From contig CP154955.1 of NCBI GenBank assembly GCA_039621445.1, positions 17,960,691 through 18,024,690 of the forward strand: 64,000 nucleotides of DNA, in the 5' to 3' direction. A program made the position numbers and the translations under genes. The notes under the pieces are model-generated. The model was not told the origin of the DNA. It saw only the letters and a list, made by a program, of their open reading frames with translations, and did not search any database. The number at the start of each line of letters is the position of its first letter. Position 1 is the first letter of the stretch. Shown here one piece after another: positions 12,489 through 33,747 of the stretch. The DNA is from Euglena gracilis (Eukaryota > Euglenida > Euglenophyceae > Euglenales).

Positions 12489-15240
12489 GCATATATATAT
12501 ATATATATTCAGAAGACCTTTGACAGATGCACGGCGACGACATATACTTTCGAAGGGACAGACCAACAGAAATAGGCCTCACAGGGAGGGGGTTGATTGT
12601 GGGACTGGTGTGGCACGTCGAAACCTGGCCGCAATTAAAATGCCCTGCCCCGCCCCCGGGAAGTTGCCGCCTGAGAATGACAAGTCAGCGGACACGGGAC
12701 CAGAATGTTTGAGTCCCAAGAGGTAGGTACACAACACATATTGGGCGACGGGTCCCCCGCCATACAGGCGGAAGGGGCACGCAGGCCAAGCCATCGGGCA
12801 GGCGGCGGACGGGCTCGGCAGCGGGGGCGGGGGTGGCCACCTTGCCGGACCGGGTTGGGGCGATCAGGACGGTGGCCAGCGGGGGTTCGGCCCCGGGCCG
12901 GTGCAGCACGTACGTCCGGGAGCTCTCCCCGGGCTGCAGGCGGTCGCCGAGCTGGATCTTGGTTGGGACCGGGGCCCCATTTGTAATTGCCTGGATGTGG
13001 GGGGGTGAGGTCTCTCACACACAGACACACCACACCCACGCACAAAAACAGACACCCACAGCCACATGTACAAACAAAGACACATCAAGACGCACAGACA
13101 AACGCACCCGCCACACCCACCCACCCACCCACCCACCCACATACACACATACATACACCCCACACTCAAACATGCAAACACATCATCAAGATCAGAGCCG
13201 CACTGTACCACAAGCATAGATTCACCTGGCGACCCCACTCTGGGGGGGGGGACATTTTTCTCGGCCCAAAACACCCACTTTTTTCGGAAAACGACCCCCC
13301 CACGATACCCCCGTCAGGGGGGCCCTGACCCAGGGGGTCAACCTACCCACCCACCCACCCACCCAATGCCCACCCAAAAAGCCAAACACCCTTTGAAATT
13401 ATTCCGGCCGGGCCTTCGGTTGGGACAAAGACTGACCCATGGCATACCTCACCACACCCCCTCCCTGCCAGGGGGGGGGGGTTCCAGCAGCCCTCACCCA
13501 CCCACCCACTTTCCCACCCCTGGGGGGGGCACACAAGTGTTAAATGAATCCATTGCCATGAGCCAGCACAGAGCCGCATCACAGCCCATCACATCACCGA
13601 TTTTGGTGAGAAAGGGGGTGCCAGGCGGGGTGTTGGGCGGCAGCCGCGTGCCGTTCAGCTTGGTGCCGTGGCTAGAGTCGAGGTCCACCACAAAGCAGGT
13701 GCCGTTGTTGCTGGCCAGGGGGGACCGCGCAGTGCGAGAACGAACCTTTGAACCTGCGGCGGTCTGTCATGTGCCTTGTCATGGCGCAGCCTGTGGCGGT
13801 CGTGAGGTCCGCTTGCAGGCTGGGCATTGCTGGGGTCTGGGATGCGTGGCCCGGGATCTTCTGTGTGGGGCTGTGGTCCGATGCGCCACCAGATGAACCA
13901 TGCAACACCCGTGGATGGCGCGGCCGGATCCAGATGTCGCTTCATAACCGGGAATCCAGGGCTGGAGAAAGGCTGCCGCAGGCCCCTCACAGTGATACCC
14001 TGATTCCTGCACGCCAGATGGCACGGAAGGGGGGAGTTGGGGCTGCCCTGTGTGTGGTGCACGACGGCGAAGTGGACCCGGGAGATGGTGCGGTGGGAGA
14101 GGACGAAGTCCACCACGCTGTCCAGCCGCCCGAAGAGAAAGTACGGGTCCTCGTCCAGGTCGTGCTTGTCCACCACCTGGCCACCCTTCACCACGTCCGC
14201 CCCAGACCCCTGGGCCACTTCGGGGGTGACAAGAGGTGCTGAGGGGGCCTACCCCCCACCCTCCACAATTTTTTCCACCAGGGGGGAGGTCGCTGCCACT
14301 CTGGAAATAACCTGTGACTCAGTTTATTTTTTGATAGCCAGTCAGTCACTGACCCCCCTCCCCCCGGAGTTTGGTCATTCTGGGGTCCAAGGCGAAAATG
14401 ACCACAAATGTGAAGAATATGGCCAAAGAAATTCTGGAGAATTCGGAGCCGTATCACTTTGATGGGTTTTTTTTGCTGACCCCCCCCCAGGGGGAGGGCA
14501 AAAATCAGTCAGTCACTCTGAAAAAACCCAGTCACTCAGCCATGGGGTGAGGGCGCAGAGTCCCGGCCGAATCGGACACCCCGTTGAGGGCGACCTGCCC
14601 AGGCCGGAACCAGGGCCTTTCCTGAACCCTGATGGAGGTAACCCACCGTGCTGCACAGACCGTTTGGAGGTTTTGTAGGGGCAAATTTATCAAGTTTCAG
14701 TAGGTGGCCAAGTTTGGCACTGGCATCAAAATCTTGATGGCAGGCGTCTGGCCCTTCCCGATCACCTGTCACAAATTGGGGGGGGGGGGATGCCACCCTG
14801 AACCCCCCCAAAGACATGAACACCCATTTTGTTGCAACAAAAACGTATTACGCTTTTTGAAGACGCGATAATGACTATTTTTCTCATTAAGTTTATGTGT
14901 ACATAGGTAAATGCATGTATGTATGTATGTATGTATGTATGTATGTATGTATGTATGTATGTATGTATGTATGTATGTATGTATGTATGTATGTATGTAT
15001 GTATGTATGTACGTATGTATGTATGTATGTATGCATGCATGCATGCATGCATGTATGTATGTATGTATGTATGTATGTATGTATGTATGTATGTATGTAT
15101 GTATGTATGTATGTATGTATGTATGTATGTATGTATGTATGTTAATGAATATTGATTATTTTTTACAAAAAAGCCCTGGCCGGCGGCTTGAAGAAGCTGG
15201 CCTGCGCCTTCAACTTGCGCTGCGAGACGAACTCGGCCAT
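6296..15240 (-). CDS. FHA-domain protein resembling NIPP1 (PPP1R8); 13 exons, about 389 aa
   Basis: NIPP1 is a nuclear protein that binds protein phosphatase 1 and spliceosome components. The start is ATG at 15238-15240. Exons in gene order: 15178-15240, 14560-14607, 14042-14198, 13603-13713, 12814-12963, 11771-11908, 10881-10975, 10212-10262, 9068-9124, 8490-8592, 7686-7770, 7044-7077, 6296-6442 (TGA at 6296-6298). The joined N-terminus gives FKPPAWAGRP and then DVVKGG, like the PTWAGKP and DVVKG of NIPP1. An FHA domain follows with [23 protein letters not shown] and a GESSRTYVL strand. After it come a Glu/Arg-rich coil (exons 6-7), a Pro/Ala-rich linker, a bipartite nuclear-localisation-like segment ([18 protein letters not shown]) and a C-terminal helical part. 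I do not see the RVxF phosphatase-docking motif. Kanadaptin is the main alternative. Most junctions lack GT-AG (see findings). The last three exons are the least certain. Confidence 0.72.
8761..8826. repeat. CA-type microsatellite
   Basis: Imperfect ACACAC array with CG and CAAACA variants. It lies in an intron of the FHA-protein gene. Confidence 0.9.
11158..11370. repeat. Inverted repeat pair built on ACTAGTCGGTC
   Basis: TTGATCGACTAGTCGGTC at about 11160 is matched in reverse complement by GACCGACTAGTCAATCAA at about 11339, with further GACTAG/CTAGTC copies alongside. About 160 bp lies between. It could be a small foldback element. It lies in an intron of the FHA-protein gene. Confidence 0.5.
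12083..12343. mobile_element. Foldback (MITE-like) element with TTAGGG-like core, copy 1
   Basis: The outer arms begin GGCAGCAAGCTACTACTTGG on the left (12083) and end with the exact inverse on the right (about 12343). A second pair of arms (about 12121-12178 and 12215-12271) contains TTAGGGTTAGGG on one side and CCCTAACCCTAA on the other, around a core reading AACTTGTACACCTAACAC. It interrupts a TA-rich microsatellite (about 11982-12082 and 12344-12510), so it probably inserted into TA repeats. A related copy lies at 49298-49525. No coding capacity. Confidence 0.75.
12344..12510. repeat. TA-rich microsatellite, with its other half at 11982-12082
   Basis: ATATAC and ATATAT repeats with scattered G and C. 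The array is split by the foldback element at 12083-12343. Confidence 0.85.
13014..13175. repeat. CACA/CCCA microsatellite
   Basis: Degenerate array of ACACAC, CACC and ACCCACCC units, within an intron of the FHA-protein gene. Confidence 0.85.
14915..15141. repeat. ATGT tetranucleotide array
   Basis: About 57 units of ATGT (TGTA) with one ACGT variant near 15010 and an ATGC block at about 15032-15051. It lies immediately downstream of exon 1 of the FHA-protein gene, in its first intron. Confidence 0.97.
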
Positions 15241-15570
15241 CCCGGTAGCAGGGCAGGGCCGCCGCGCGGCGGAGGGCACAAGAAAAAGGTTCCCCGGGTG
15301 TGGGGGGGCAGCTGGGGGTGGAAGGCAGGAGGACAGCAGATACGTGGAGGGTGGGAAAGCTGTCAGTGTGGAAAAAAGGAAATTTCTGGGATACGTTGCG
15401 GGCGTGCATGTGTACGTGTATGTCGTGTGTGCTTGCGTGTATTCATTTGTGTGTGCATGTTTGTGTGTGCGTGCATGCGTGTGGCGCGCGTGTGCGTGCG
15501 CGTGTGCATGCGTGCGTGCGTGCGTGCGTGCGTGCGTGAGTGAATTAGTGAGAGAGAGTGAGAGAGAGAG

Positions 15571-16255
<685 letters not shown>

Positions 16256-16696
16256 CGTGCATGCGTGCGTGGGTGGGTGGGTAGGTGGGCGCGCACTCCC
16301 AATCCTGTGGTAAAACGGGTTTACACTTGCTCGAAAGAAAGTTCGAGCTTGAAAGAAAGAAAGAAAGTTTCTTTAACCCCAGTAGAAGCAGAAGCTGCCA
16401 CAAGCGCAGGGCCCAGCGGTACTGATTGGCCAGCACAGAGCGTTGTGTGTTTATGCTGCTCAAGTGTCAAACGGCGCACCTGCCATTGGGATAGCCCGGG
16501 ATTCCTCTGCACGGGGTAAAAAGGTGGCAGATTCGTTCCTCCCGCATAACCCAGAGCCGCAACGTTCGTTGATGACAGCTCCCTTTTGCCCCGCTTGGCC
16601 CGGCACACGCATCAGGAACCACCCAGAGGCAAGGCAGCGATGGGCGGCTGTGGGTGGACAAGCAGGGAGGGGCAGCGGAGGGGCGGGGTCAGGCTG

Positions 16697-19331
16697 TTAG
16701 GTGCCGGTGGGCAGCATGACGTGCGTGAGGCAGAGGTGGGGCTTCTTGCAGTGGAAGGGCGGGGCGGTCAGCTTAGGGAGGTACTTCTTCAGGCGGGGGT
16801 TGGGGGCCATAGCCTCACTTCGGGACACGGGGGGGGGGGGGGGGATTTCCCTGGGCCCAAACCCGCCCACCTACGGCAGAACCCCCCCTGGGGGGAGGAG
16901 ACACATCGTTAAGCTATGGTTGGGGTGCACTCGCGCCACCTGGTACCCGCAGCCATGGCTGACGTACTTCGTGGCCTTGCAGTCCTGAGCGGCGCGGAAC
17001 AGGGTTTGGCAGGAATCCACCAGAGGAGGGATGGGGTGATGCGGACCCCAGATGCACTCCGGTTGTCAGCACACTTGACACAAAAGCACGCCAGCCAACG
17101 GACACTGTACGGGGATTGGGGTCGGACACACCAAAGCATTGTGCGGGAGGGGGACGGTAAGCTGGGAATTCGGTGTGATCGCTCGCAGAGGGGGGGGGGA
17201 GGGGGCACATGCCTTCCGGGCCTGCCGCATCTTGAATGTGTTGAAGCGCTGGTCCCCGCGCACCACCAGCAGCCCCTCCTGCCGGCCAGGAAGGGGCAGC
17301 GAACGCAAAGGGGGGGGCAGCTGGAGGGCCCCGTTAGAGTGCCAGCACGTGGTCACCTCCGCCAACCCAGGGAGGTCCGTGCAAGTCATTCCTGGCCTCC
17401 CTGTGTGCACTGTGGCTGTTTGGTTGGTGCCTTTTTTGTCCCTTTTTCTGGCCTGGCCTTGTTTTTCGCCTCTGGCCCTTTTTTTTTCTGTGCACGTGGA
17501 GGTGGCCGGAGCCTGGCGGGACTTACCTTGTTCATCCCTGGCCCTCCCCAGCATGGTACGTGCAGGCCTCTTTTTAATCCTGCGTAGGAGGACCTCCCAC
17601 CCACGCAGGGTGGCCCAGAGTGGGACTCCCCAAAAATTGGAGCGTTTGAAAATGCTTTCCAACAAAAATTGCTTCGTACCGGAACCCATAACCAGGCCCC
17701 AGGCACACGCCGAGGGGGGTCCGGCCCCAGATCCCGCCACTTGTCTGACTTACAAGAAGTCTGGTTCCATGTGGCCCGTAGAGACTGCCAGTCAGAGCAC
17801 AGCTGAAACAGAGGTCGTGGGTGGGTATCGGGAGGGAGGGGGGCGATCGTGGCGATCGTCACAGAGCAGACCTTCTCCTTGAACGCGATGATGCGGCGGT
17901 TGTAGTCCGCCAACGGGTTCATGAACAGCTCGTAGTTCTTGCCCGTGATTTGAAGGCGGCATGGCCCATGGCATTCAGCAAACGGGGGAGGGCACTCCTA
18001 ACGAACTTGGAGGCAGCGGATGCCATGCTCATGTTGACCTCCGTGCAGACAGGGCACGGGTGCTCCGCAGCGTGAACTTGATTTTCGCCGGGCACAGATG
18101 GTTTGCAACCTTCCGGGTGTTGAACCTTGGGACGGCTTCGCCCACCTTGTTAACCTACTTAACCCCCACCCCCCCCCTTGGTAGCTTTCCAGTGAAAGTC
18201 CACTCCGCCGATCCCTCCCCCTTTCCCACTCTACACCGCTACGGGGGTGGGGGGGGGGACGCGGTGGGGAGCGCCGCGCCGGGGGGCTCTCCGCGCTGGT
18301 GGCGGCGGCGGTGATGTGCTTGTAGTTGTGGTTCTGGTGCAGCGCGCGCATGACCTCCGTGGCGCTGATGACAGGCGTGCCGGTCAGCGCCGCCTTGGAG
18401 ACCAGCCAGTTGTCGTACGCCTGCCGCCGAGACGCGGTGGTAGGTGTGTGACGTGGTGGGACTTGCCTGGCGAGCAAACCTTACTCTCAGGACCCCGGAG
18501 GCAGGCTTCTTTTTAAGACCCCCAGGGGGGAGGGGGTCCCCAACCGCCCAGGATGGCATGGGACCCCCCCCCCCGAGGCGGTAGGGGGGCTGGCCCACCT
18601 ACCCCCTCCCGGGATCTTATAAATTTAAAAAACAGGCCTGTGGGGGAGGGTGGGGGTCGAACTTGCTGGGGTTTCTGCCGCCTTCGCCGATTTCTCTCCA
18701 GGAACCCTAACCTGTTTTGGAACGGAAAAACCCACCACATGGAAAAAGAGACTTCTGTTGGCAAGGGCAAACATCATGAGATTTTCTCCCCTTTGGCAGA
18801 AGGAACCTGCATGGTCAATTAAAGACGACCTGCTGCCATTTGTTGACTGTGAATTCAATTGCCTTTGCCACCTCTGTGGCTGTGACAAGCAATGCCTAAC
18901 ACTGCATACTACGCATTCTTCACGCCACCAAGGCATCATCCGGACAGGCAAGCCTGATGCCCCGATTTTTGTGCATAACAAACACACCACACTTGAGACG
19001 CACATAAGCTCTCTCACACACCCACACCCACACCCGCTCACACGCGCACGCATGCATATGCACACGCATGCATGCACGTGTGTAAGCATGCACGCACGCA
19101 CGCACACAGGCGCACACCCAGCATCCATCACGCAAGCGCGCGCACAGGCGCGCACCTAGCACCCATCACTCATGCACGGAAATGGGCACACATACACACC
19201 GGTCGCCCGACAGCAAACTCCAGTAACCGGACTTTACTCCAAGTCAGCCGCGTGAATCCGAAGTAGTCCACCGCCCGCGAGGAGTCCCGGACCCAGGAGC
19301 AGGATTTGGGGGCGTCCGGCTTGTCGCACTT
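16697..19331 (-). CDS. Glycosyltransferase, C-terminal part (six exons, stop TAA at 16697-16699)
   Basis: Exons in gene order: 19247-19331, 18289-18427, 17875-18068, 17211-17280, 16935-16978, 16697-16809. The joined product contains VDYFGFTRQAYDNWLVSK, PVISATEVMRA and HQNHNY. These match the DYF...DNW...DAT...HQNHDY pattern in the C-terminal half of a widespread nucleotide-sugar glycosyltransferase family. A CPVC pair follows, then a basic segment and a C-terminal tail ending LPTGT. Junction repeats are GCGGC, GCGGAG, AGGAG, AAGGC and TGGC. The 17213/16984 junction can instead be read as GC-AG. The frame breaks by one base at about 17957 in an A run. No N-terminal half lies directly upstream; it fits the exons at 34324-49770 (see findings). 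Confidence 0.7.
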
Positions 19332-19804
19332 GCCGAAAGAATCACCTGGGGGAGTCTCTCTGTGTGCTGTATGCTATGTGTGCTGTATGGAACAAAAAAA
19401 AACTGTGCCAACTATACGGAATGACAACTGCACACACCACCTGCAAACTCAAGACCATACCACAAATGGGTAGCAGAAATCCCCAAGCTCGAATGCAGAA
19501 CAGGGGTTTTTTCAAGACAGGGGGGGTCCCAGGGGACCCACTCAATTTTCCCGAAAATGGCCAAAAATCACGAAAAATGCCAAAAATAGCAGCTTTTTCA
19601 GAATGTGCCGAAAAGTATATCCCCCTGGGGGACCGGGGGGGGGGGGGGCTCGGCCGGACCCACCCTAACCCCCCCCATATAAACCGACCCGTCGGTTTAG
19701 GACTTTTGGGTTGGCAGATATCCTGGAGGGGGTCGGTTAGACGGGGGTCGGTTTCAGGGGGAGCACGCGGCTGGCCGACGGCGTGATGGAAGCGGGTTGA
19801 TGTC

Positions 19805-20222
19805 AGCAAGGCAATTTCAATTGGCAAATGCCCAATTTGGTCGGCCAATTCCTAACTTTGAGTGACAAATGCCTAATTTCGATGCAAATCCTTAATTTTC
19901 GGGGGCAAATGCTGAATTTTGGGTGTAATATCCAATTTTTGGTGGCAGACTGCCTAATTTTGTAAACTTCAAATTTTCGAATGCAAATACCTAATTTTGC
20001 AATTTTTGGGTTCCAACACCAAATTTTCGGAGGAAAATGCCCAATTTGAAAGAAAAAAAAAAGAAAAAAAAAAACAAAAAAAAAAAAGAAAAAAAAAACA
20101 AACAACAAAAAAAAAAAAAAAAAAAACAAAAGAAAAAAACTGAAGTGCAAACTCCAAAATTTGGAAGCAAATGCCTAATTTTGGGTGTAAAATCCTAATT
20201 TTGGGTCATCAATACCAACTAT
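19805..20222. repeat. Degenerate AT-rich tandem repeat, unit about 25 bp
   Basis: Repeated forms of GCAAATGCCTAATTTTGGG, interrupted by an A-rich tract (20048-20140). GGTCGGTTT repeats flank it (19684-19755 and 20335-20385). Similar CCTAATTT...GGG motifs recur at about 52265-52480 and 58150-58260. Confidence 0.7.
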
Positions 20223-20464
20223 TCAATTAGAATGGACGCTCTTTCCGTTGGCGGCTTCCATTGTGTTGTGCATGTTTGTCATCCAACTTGCCATGGATTG
20301 GTTTATTTATTTTTTTTGGTTGAAATTCTGCAATGGGTCGGTTTGGAAGGGTAGGTCGGTTTAGAAGGGGGGTCGGTTTAAATGGGGGGGGGGGGTTATC
20401 CCTCCCGCGGTCCAAGACTAAAAAAAACAACCCTGATGCAGACCCTGAAGCGGACATTCATTTA

Positions 20465-21070
20465 GTGCGGTTCATAAAAGGCGTGTGAACCACTGTTTTT
20501 TGTGTCCACAGATGAACCACAAAATTTCTCTTGGTGTCCACAAGTGAGCCACGGTTTTCCTTTTGGTGACAAATGAACCATAAAAATTTTTGGTGTCCAC
20601 AAAAAAAGTTTTCATATAAAGCAAACTTGATTGAGAATCATAAAAAAAATTGAGCACTTAACATCTAAAAGTGGATTGATCTTGAGCCACTTTAAACCCC
20701 AAAGCGGCCACTCTGGGAGAGCAGATACTTTGTGTGAGGGGGGGCAAAGTTTGGCCTTTGACGCCTTTGGAGCCCAAGTAAAATAACCAATTTGAGGGGT
20801 TAAACCAAAATTTGCGAAAAAATTTGGCCACTTTGTGGGGGGGGGGGGGCAGTTTGAGGCTGGGGTGAGAGTAATTCGATCAAAACTTGCGCAAAATGTG
20901 CCAAATGCTGTTTCTTCAATGCAGAAACTGATTTAGTGTGGTGCACCAAGGTTGTTGTCATTTTGCGGTTCACTGTGGACACCAGTATAATATTTGTGGT
21001 TCACCTGTGGAAACCAAAAGTTTTTTTCTGGTTAATTTGTGGACACCAATTTTTTCGTGGTTAACATGTT
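20465..21070. repeat. Foldback built from GTGTCCAC...TGAACCAC units
   Basis: The left part (20470-20610) repeats TGTCCACAGATGAACCACA-like units. The right part (20935-21070) repeats the inverse, GGTTCACTGTGGACACC-like. The two halves could pair over several units. No coding capacity. Confidence 0.6.
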
Positions 21071-21099
21071 TTGTATCATTATCCCTTTTCTCAGCAGGT

Positions 21100-22985
21100 A
21101 GAAACAATCCAGGGGGAAAATATGACTGTATGATCAAACCGTTGACCAAACGGGAAGATGGTTTCTCAGAGAGACCCCAGGCCATATACCACTCTGGGTT
21201 GGAGAAATTGATGTACTCCCGGATCCACATCCGGTACCTGTGACAAGTGCATGTGGTGTATGAGATGGATTCCATGCATGCATGCATGGAGTGTGTGTTA
21301 AATGGGTTGTGTTGTTTTGTGCTATCTGTTGTGTATGCCTCTGAGAGCCGTATGCTTTGTGTTGTTGAAAATTATGTATGTTGAAAATCTGTGTTTGCAA
21401 TGTTTTGTGCCGCCTTTGCTTGCATTGTTTTTTGCCATCTTTGCTTTCTGTGGCAGGAAAGCATCGCCCGAGCCATATGAAATCTCGAAAAAATAAAAAT
21501 TACTACCATGGGATGACGCGTCGTTGCAATGACTGATGGGAAAAGCTCCAAAAGGAAATGCCGGAAAAAGACACCACCTGGTTCCGCAAAGGCAGGAAAG
21601 GTATAGAACAGTGATGATGGAAATGCAGAGTAATTATGTTCCTCCCTGGTGAGCTCATGGCGCACTTGCCCCCCCCCCAACAGGAAACTGTAAGGCCCCC
21701 CAGTGCCGGGGACTGTCACGGCTGCAATGCTTTTGCCTGCGGATGTCACATTCGGGATAAATGTCGGGGTGCCGTCCAGCAAATGCAGGAAAAGAACCAA
21801 TCAGACCCTGCTGCGTTCTTATTTTTCTTTTCATTTTGGGCTGCTGCCTGAGGACCCTATCGTCCTGGGGAAACTGTCTCCGGGGATAGGTCAAACGAGC
21901 ACCGGTGCTTTATTACCGCACCACTGCTTTGTTGCGCAGAATAATACTGCCAAATTTCAAAATATCTCAAAAATGCAACGCCCCTGGTTTGGCTTTCGTT
22001 TGTCCTCCATGCCGGCAGGCAGCGGAATGGAAGGGAGATAAGCCCAACATTTTTCTGTTAAAAAAAAGGGCTCTGCTGGAATTTCACGTAGCTTGGTGAA
22101 ATTAGCTACGTGAGTTAGTAGTAATTAGCTACACATTAGTAATGACTTATTACTGATTTCTGGCATCGCTAGAAAATTGTATATCTGTTCAAAACTCAAA
22201 AAAATCTGTTTCTGAATATTTTGATTTTCAACCTGCACCGACGTTGGTTCGTGCCTGAATCGCTCTTGGCAAATAGATGCCTTAAAAAAATTTAAAATTT
22301 TCAAAATGCCTGTAAAAACCTTAATAAACCTTAAAAAGTGCCTTAAAAAACTTTCAAAAAATTTCCGCCTGGGAAAATAATTCCTATCCCGAACCTTAGG
22401 CCCCAGCTACGCGCGATAGAATGAGATCTCCAGGTCGGCAATGATGCAGCAAGGAAGCGTTGACAGAAACTCGGAGTTGGCCAAAAGAATGTCACAGTTG
22501 GCAGCTCCAAAAAAAAATTTGCAGCATAGTTGGGGGTTTTAGGGGCATATGCCGCTTGGCGCTTCACCAGCGAGTCAGTTTCAGAAAATCCCACAAGATT
22601 AGCACGGCGTGTGACTGTGTGTGAAGGGGAGGTCGCCGGGAGGAATTGTGGTGAGTTGCTCCAGAATGCAGCCGGTGAGGGGAGGGAGGAATGTGGGGTA
22701 GCTGTGTGCACTCACAACGCGGGCTGGGGGAGAGCTGCCGCCCTCAACGCACACATCGGGCCATGTTCGCCCCGGGCATCAGAGCCGGGCCGGACCGGGC
22801 AGCGTGAAACGCGGCGGTGGCGGTCGGAGGGGGGCACCGCCCTCAAATGTCCTGCTCGCTGGCGGGGACCGGTGGGGACCCCAAAGCGATGATGGAGGGT
22901 TAGGCTCGGCGCTGAGCTTGGCAGGATCGGAGTGGAGATTGGATTGCGCCGTGAGGTTGGATCCGTGGGATTGCGCCACTGTTTT
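21100..22985. other. No gene recognised
   Basis: Mostly AT-rich DNA with a more GC-rich patch at 22600-22950. Both strands were read. No exon joins to the genes on either side. Confidence 0.45.
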
Positions 22986-22990
22986 GTTTT

Positions 22991-31283
<8,293 letters not shown>

Positions 31284-31934
31284 CTGCATCGGCGGCCACA
31301 TGCCGCCCTCCCCACTTTGTCCGCAAGAGAGGGGGGGCAAGGCTGGACAGGAAGGCCGAGGACAGTTTCCTGGGCGTGTCTGGGTCAGAGACGTTTTCCA
31401 CCCCCAATGACAAAAAAAAATCCGGGAAAACATTTTTTCGCCAAAATTTGTACCCCCCCCCAGGGATGGATGGGAAGCCTTGGGGGGGGGGGTCGGACCC
31501 CCCCCCCCCCGACACGGAGGGGGGGGGGGGTGGGTCGGACCCCCCCCTCCTACCTCGAAACTGAGGGGGGGCCGAAATTTTTTCGATTTCATGGACGGGC
31601 AAAGGGCCGGAAATCGGGTCGGAATTGGTCAAAAACCCCTGATTTTTCTTTGAAAATCGATCCAAAAAATGCTCATTTTTTGAAATTTTTTTGAACATGT
31701 TTTTGGGGGAAAACACCAACACATCAAAAAAATGGGCAATATGTCCAAAAGAAAGCAAAAGGGGTGTTTTTGCTCATTTTCTGGCGCGCAGCGCCGGAAG
31801 AAAATTATCTGCTATTTTTGGCACCTGTCAAGGAGGGGGGGTGGGGGGGTCCGGACCCCCCCTCCCAACATCTAGGGGGGGGGAGGGGTGGTCCGGACCA
31901 GGTTTTGAGTAGTTCTGAGCTCTTTATAAGCGCG

Positions 31935-32045
31935 CCCCCACCCGGCCCGGCGGCCCGGCCGGCAGCCCGGCGGCCCAGCCAGCGGCCCGGCGGCCCGGCG
32001 GCCCGGCCGGCGGCCCGGCGGCCCGGCCGGCCCGGCCTGGGCTTG
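31935..32045. repeat. GGCCCGGC minisatellite
   Basis: Imperfect tandem GCGGCCCGGC units, almost all G and C. Confidence 0.9.
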
Positions 32046-32239
32046 GGAGGGGGTTGAAAAACGCTCATTTTCGATTTTTTTCGACATTTTTGACTCAAAG
32101 TCAATGGGTTGGCGGCCCAAAACGGGGCGCTGGCGGGTCGAAAAACGCTCCTTTTCGGCTCAACAGTTTTTCCGGGTCCGGGAGGCCAAAAAACATCGTT
32201 TTGGACAAAAAATTTTTTTTGATTTTTTTCGATTTTTTT

Positions 32240-32690
32240 TGGCCGAAAACGGCTCAGTCGAACAGTGGAAAAAGTGTACAAAATGGCCTAAAATGGCCTA
32301 AATTGGCCAAAAAACGCCCGTATCTCGGGCTAGGCGGGGAGTTGCGGGGAAACCATAATCCCAGTAGATAGGGCGTCCCAAGGGCTTCAATTTAGGTCTC
32401 TGGACATTTCCTTTGATTTTGCATCATTTTCGAGAAATTTTGAAAACATTGGTTTTTTGACCCCCCACCCCCCGAAAACGGCCAAGTCGAACAGTGGGAA
32501 AAGTGTACAAAACGGCCATCTGGGCCAAAAACGGCCGTACTTCGGGCTAGGCGGGGAGTTGCGGGGGAATCAAAATACCAGTAGATGGGGCGTTCCAAGG
32601 GCTTCAAATTAGGTCTCCGGACATTTCCTTTGATTTGGCTTCATTTTGGAGATATTTTGAAATTTGCATTTTTTTGGCCGAAATGGCAGA
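32240..32690. repeat. Tandem duplication, unit about 215 bp
   Basis: Two copies share CAGTCGAACAGTGG-like (GTCGAACAGTGG), CGGGCTAGGCGGGGAGTTGC and GGACATTTCCTTTGATTT in order (starting about 32240 and 32474). A third partial copy with GGCGGGGAGTTG lies near 32780. Confidence 0.85.
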
Positions 32691-33747
32691 GTCCAAAGGG
32701 GGGGGGGGCTTATCCAGGGGGGGGGGGCGGGTAAATCCTACCCAGTTTGGACCCCTTCGCGCGTGAATAACTCGGGCCTGGCGGGGAGTTGGGGGTCAAC
32801 TCCGGGTGATTTGGAAACTAGGAATCCAAAAACGGGAAAAAAAGAAAACTAGGAATCCAAAACGGAAAAAAAGGAAAACTAGGAATCCAACCCCCCCCCT
32901 ACCACCTACCTCAATACCGAAGGGCTTCCCATCCATCCCTGCCCCCCCGGGCGCTTGGCCCGGGCCAGGATTGAAGGTAAGGCCGGGGGGCCAACCTTAG
33001 GGAGGCCAGGTTTGCATATTAAGAATTTCGGCGGCCATGCGCAAAAGGCCAAAGGCCAACTTTAGGGGGGCCAAGTTTGCATGTAAGAAGGAGGGGGCCA
33101 AGCAGAGGAAGGAGAAGAGGTAACCAGAAGCCTCAAAAAAAAAGTTCAGAGTTTTTTTACCCTGGAAATCGCTGTTTTCAAAAATTCAAAAAAAAACTTG
33201 ACAAATTTCTTAGGAGACAGGCCAGCAAGTAGAAGGGTTGGAGACAGGTACGAGGACGGGGTACGGGGCAGAGGAAAGTTTCCCAGGGAGACAAGTTCCT
33301 GAGGGGGTAGCTACCCAGGCTTTGCCAGCGGAAAAAAAGCGACGTCTTGGAAAGGGTATTTGAATGGCGACTGTGTCAAAACAGGCATTCGGGTGAAAGC
33401 ATGCTTGCGGTCCCTAAATGAAGTCATATGAGTTGATGCAGTTGGGGCACATAGCAGTCAATCTGGCAGCTTGAGTGGGTCTGCTTAGCAAATTCCGGGG
33501 GCTGAGGTGTGCTTCCAGTGAAGAAGAAAAAAACTGCTGGTGGGCCATTGAGCTGCGGTCATGTGAACAGGTTCACCCCGAATGGAGTAGTTCGGAATGG
33601 AGGTTGAGAAGACCGCCTGGTTGTGACCGGAGAGTCGACGTTGTCCTCGTCCCCGCGGTACCATCGCTTGCAGTGGTGCTCGAATACTTTGCCACCCCGG
33701 TGCTTTGATGAAGGCCACTTCCATGTCCCTCATCGTCCGGAGTTGCC

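Larger units (their letters stand above)
31300..33740. other. Gene-poor repeat region
   Basis: It holds C and G runs, the GGCCCGGC minisatellite (31935-32045) and a tandem duplication (32240-32690). The missing first exon of the membrane-protein gene should be here or just beyond, but no signal-peptide frame stands out. Confidence 0.5.

Noticed and set aside
18010-18110. CPVC motif as a RING or U-box domain
   Set aside because: Only one cysteine pair is present and no other zinc ligands follow. The upstream HQNHNY motif places it in the glycosyltransferase C-terminal region.
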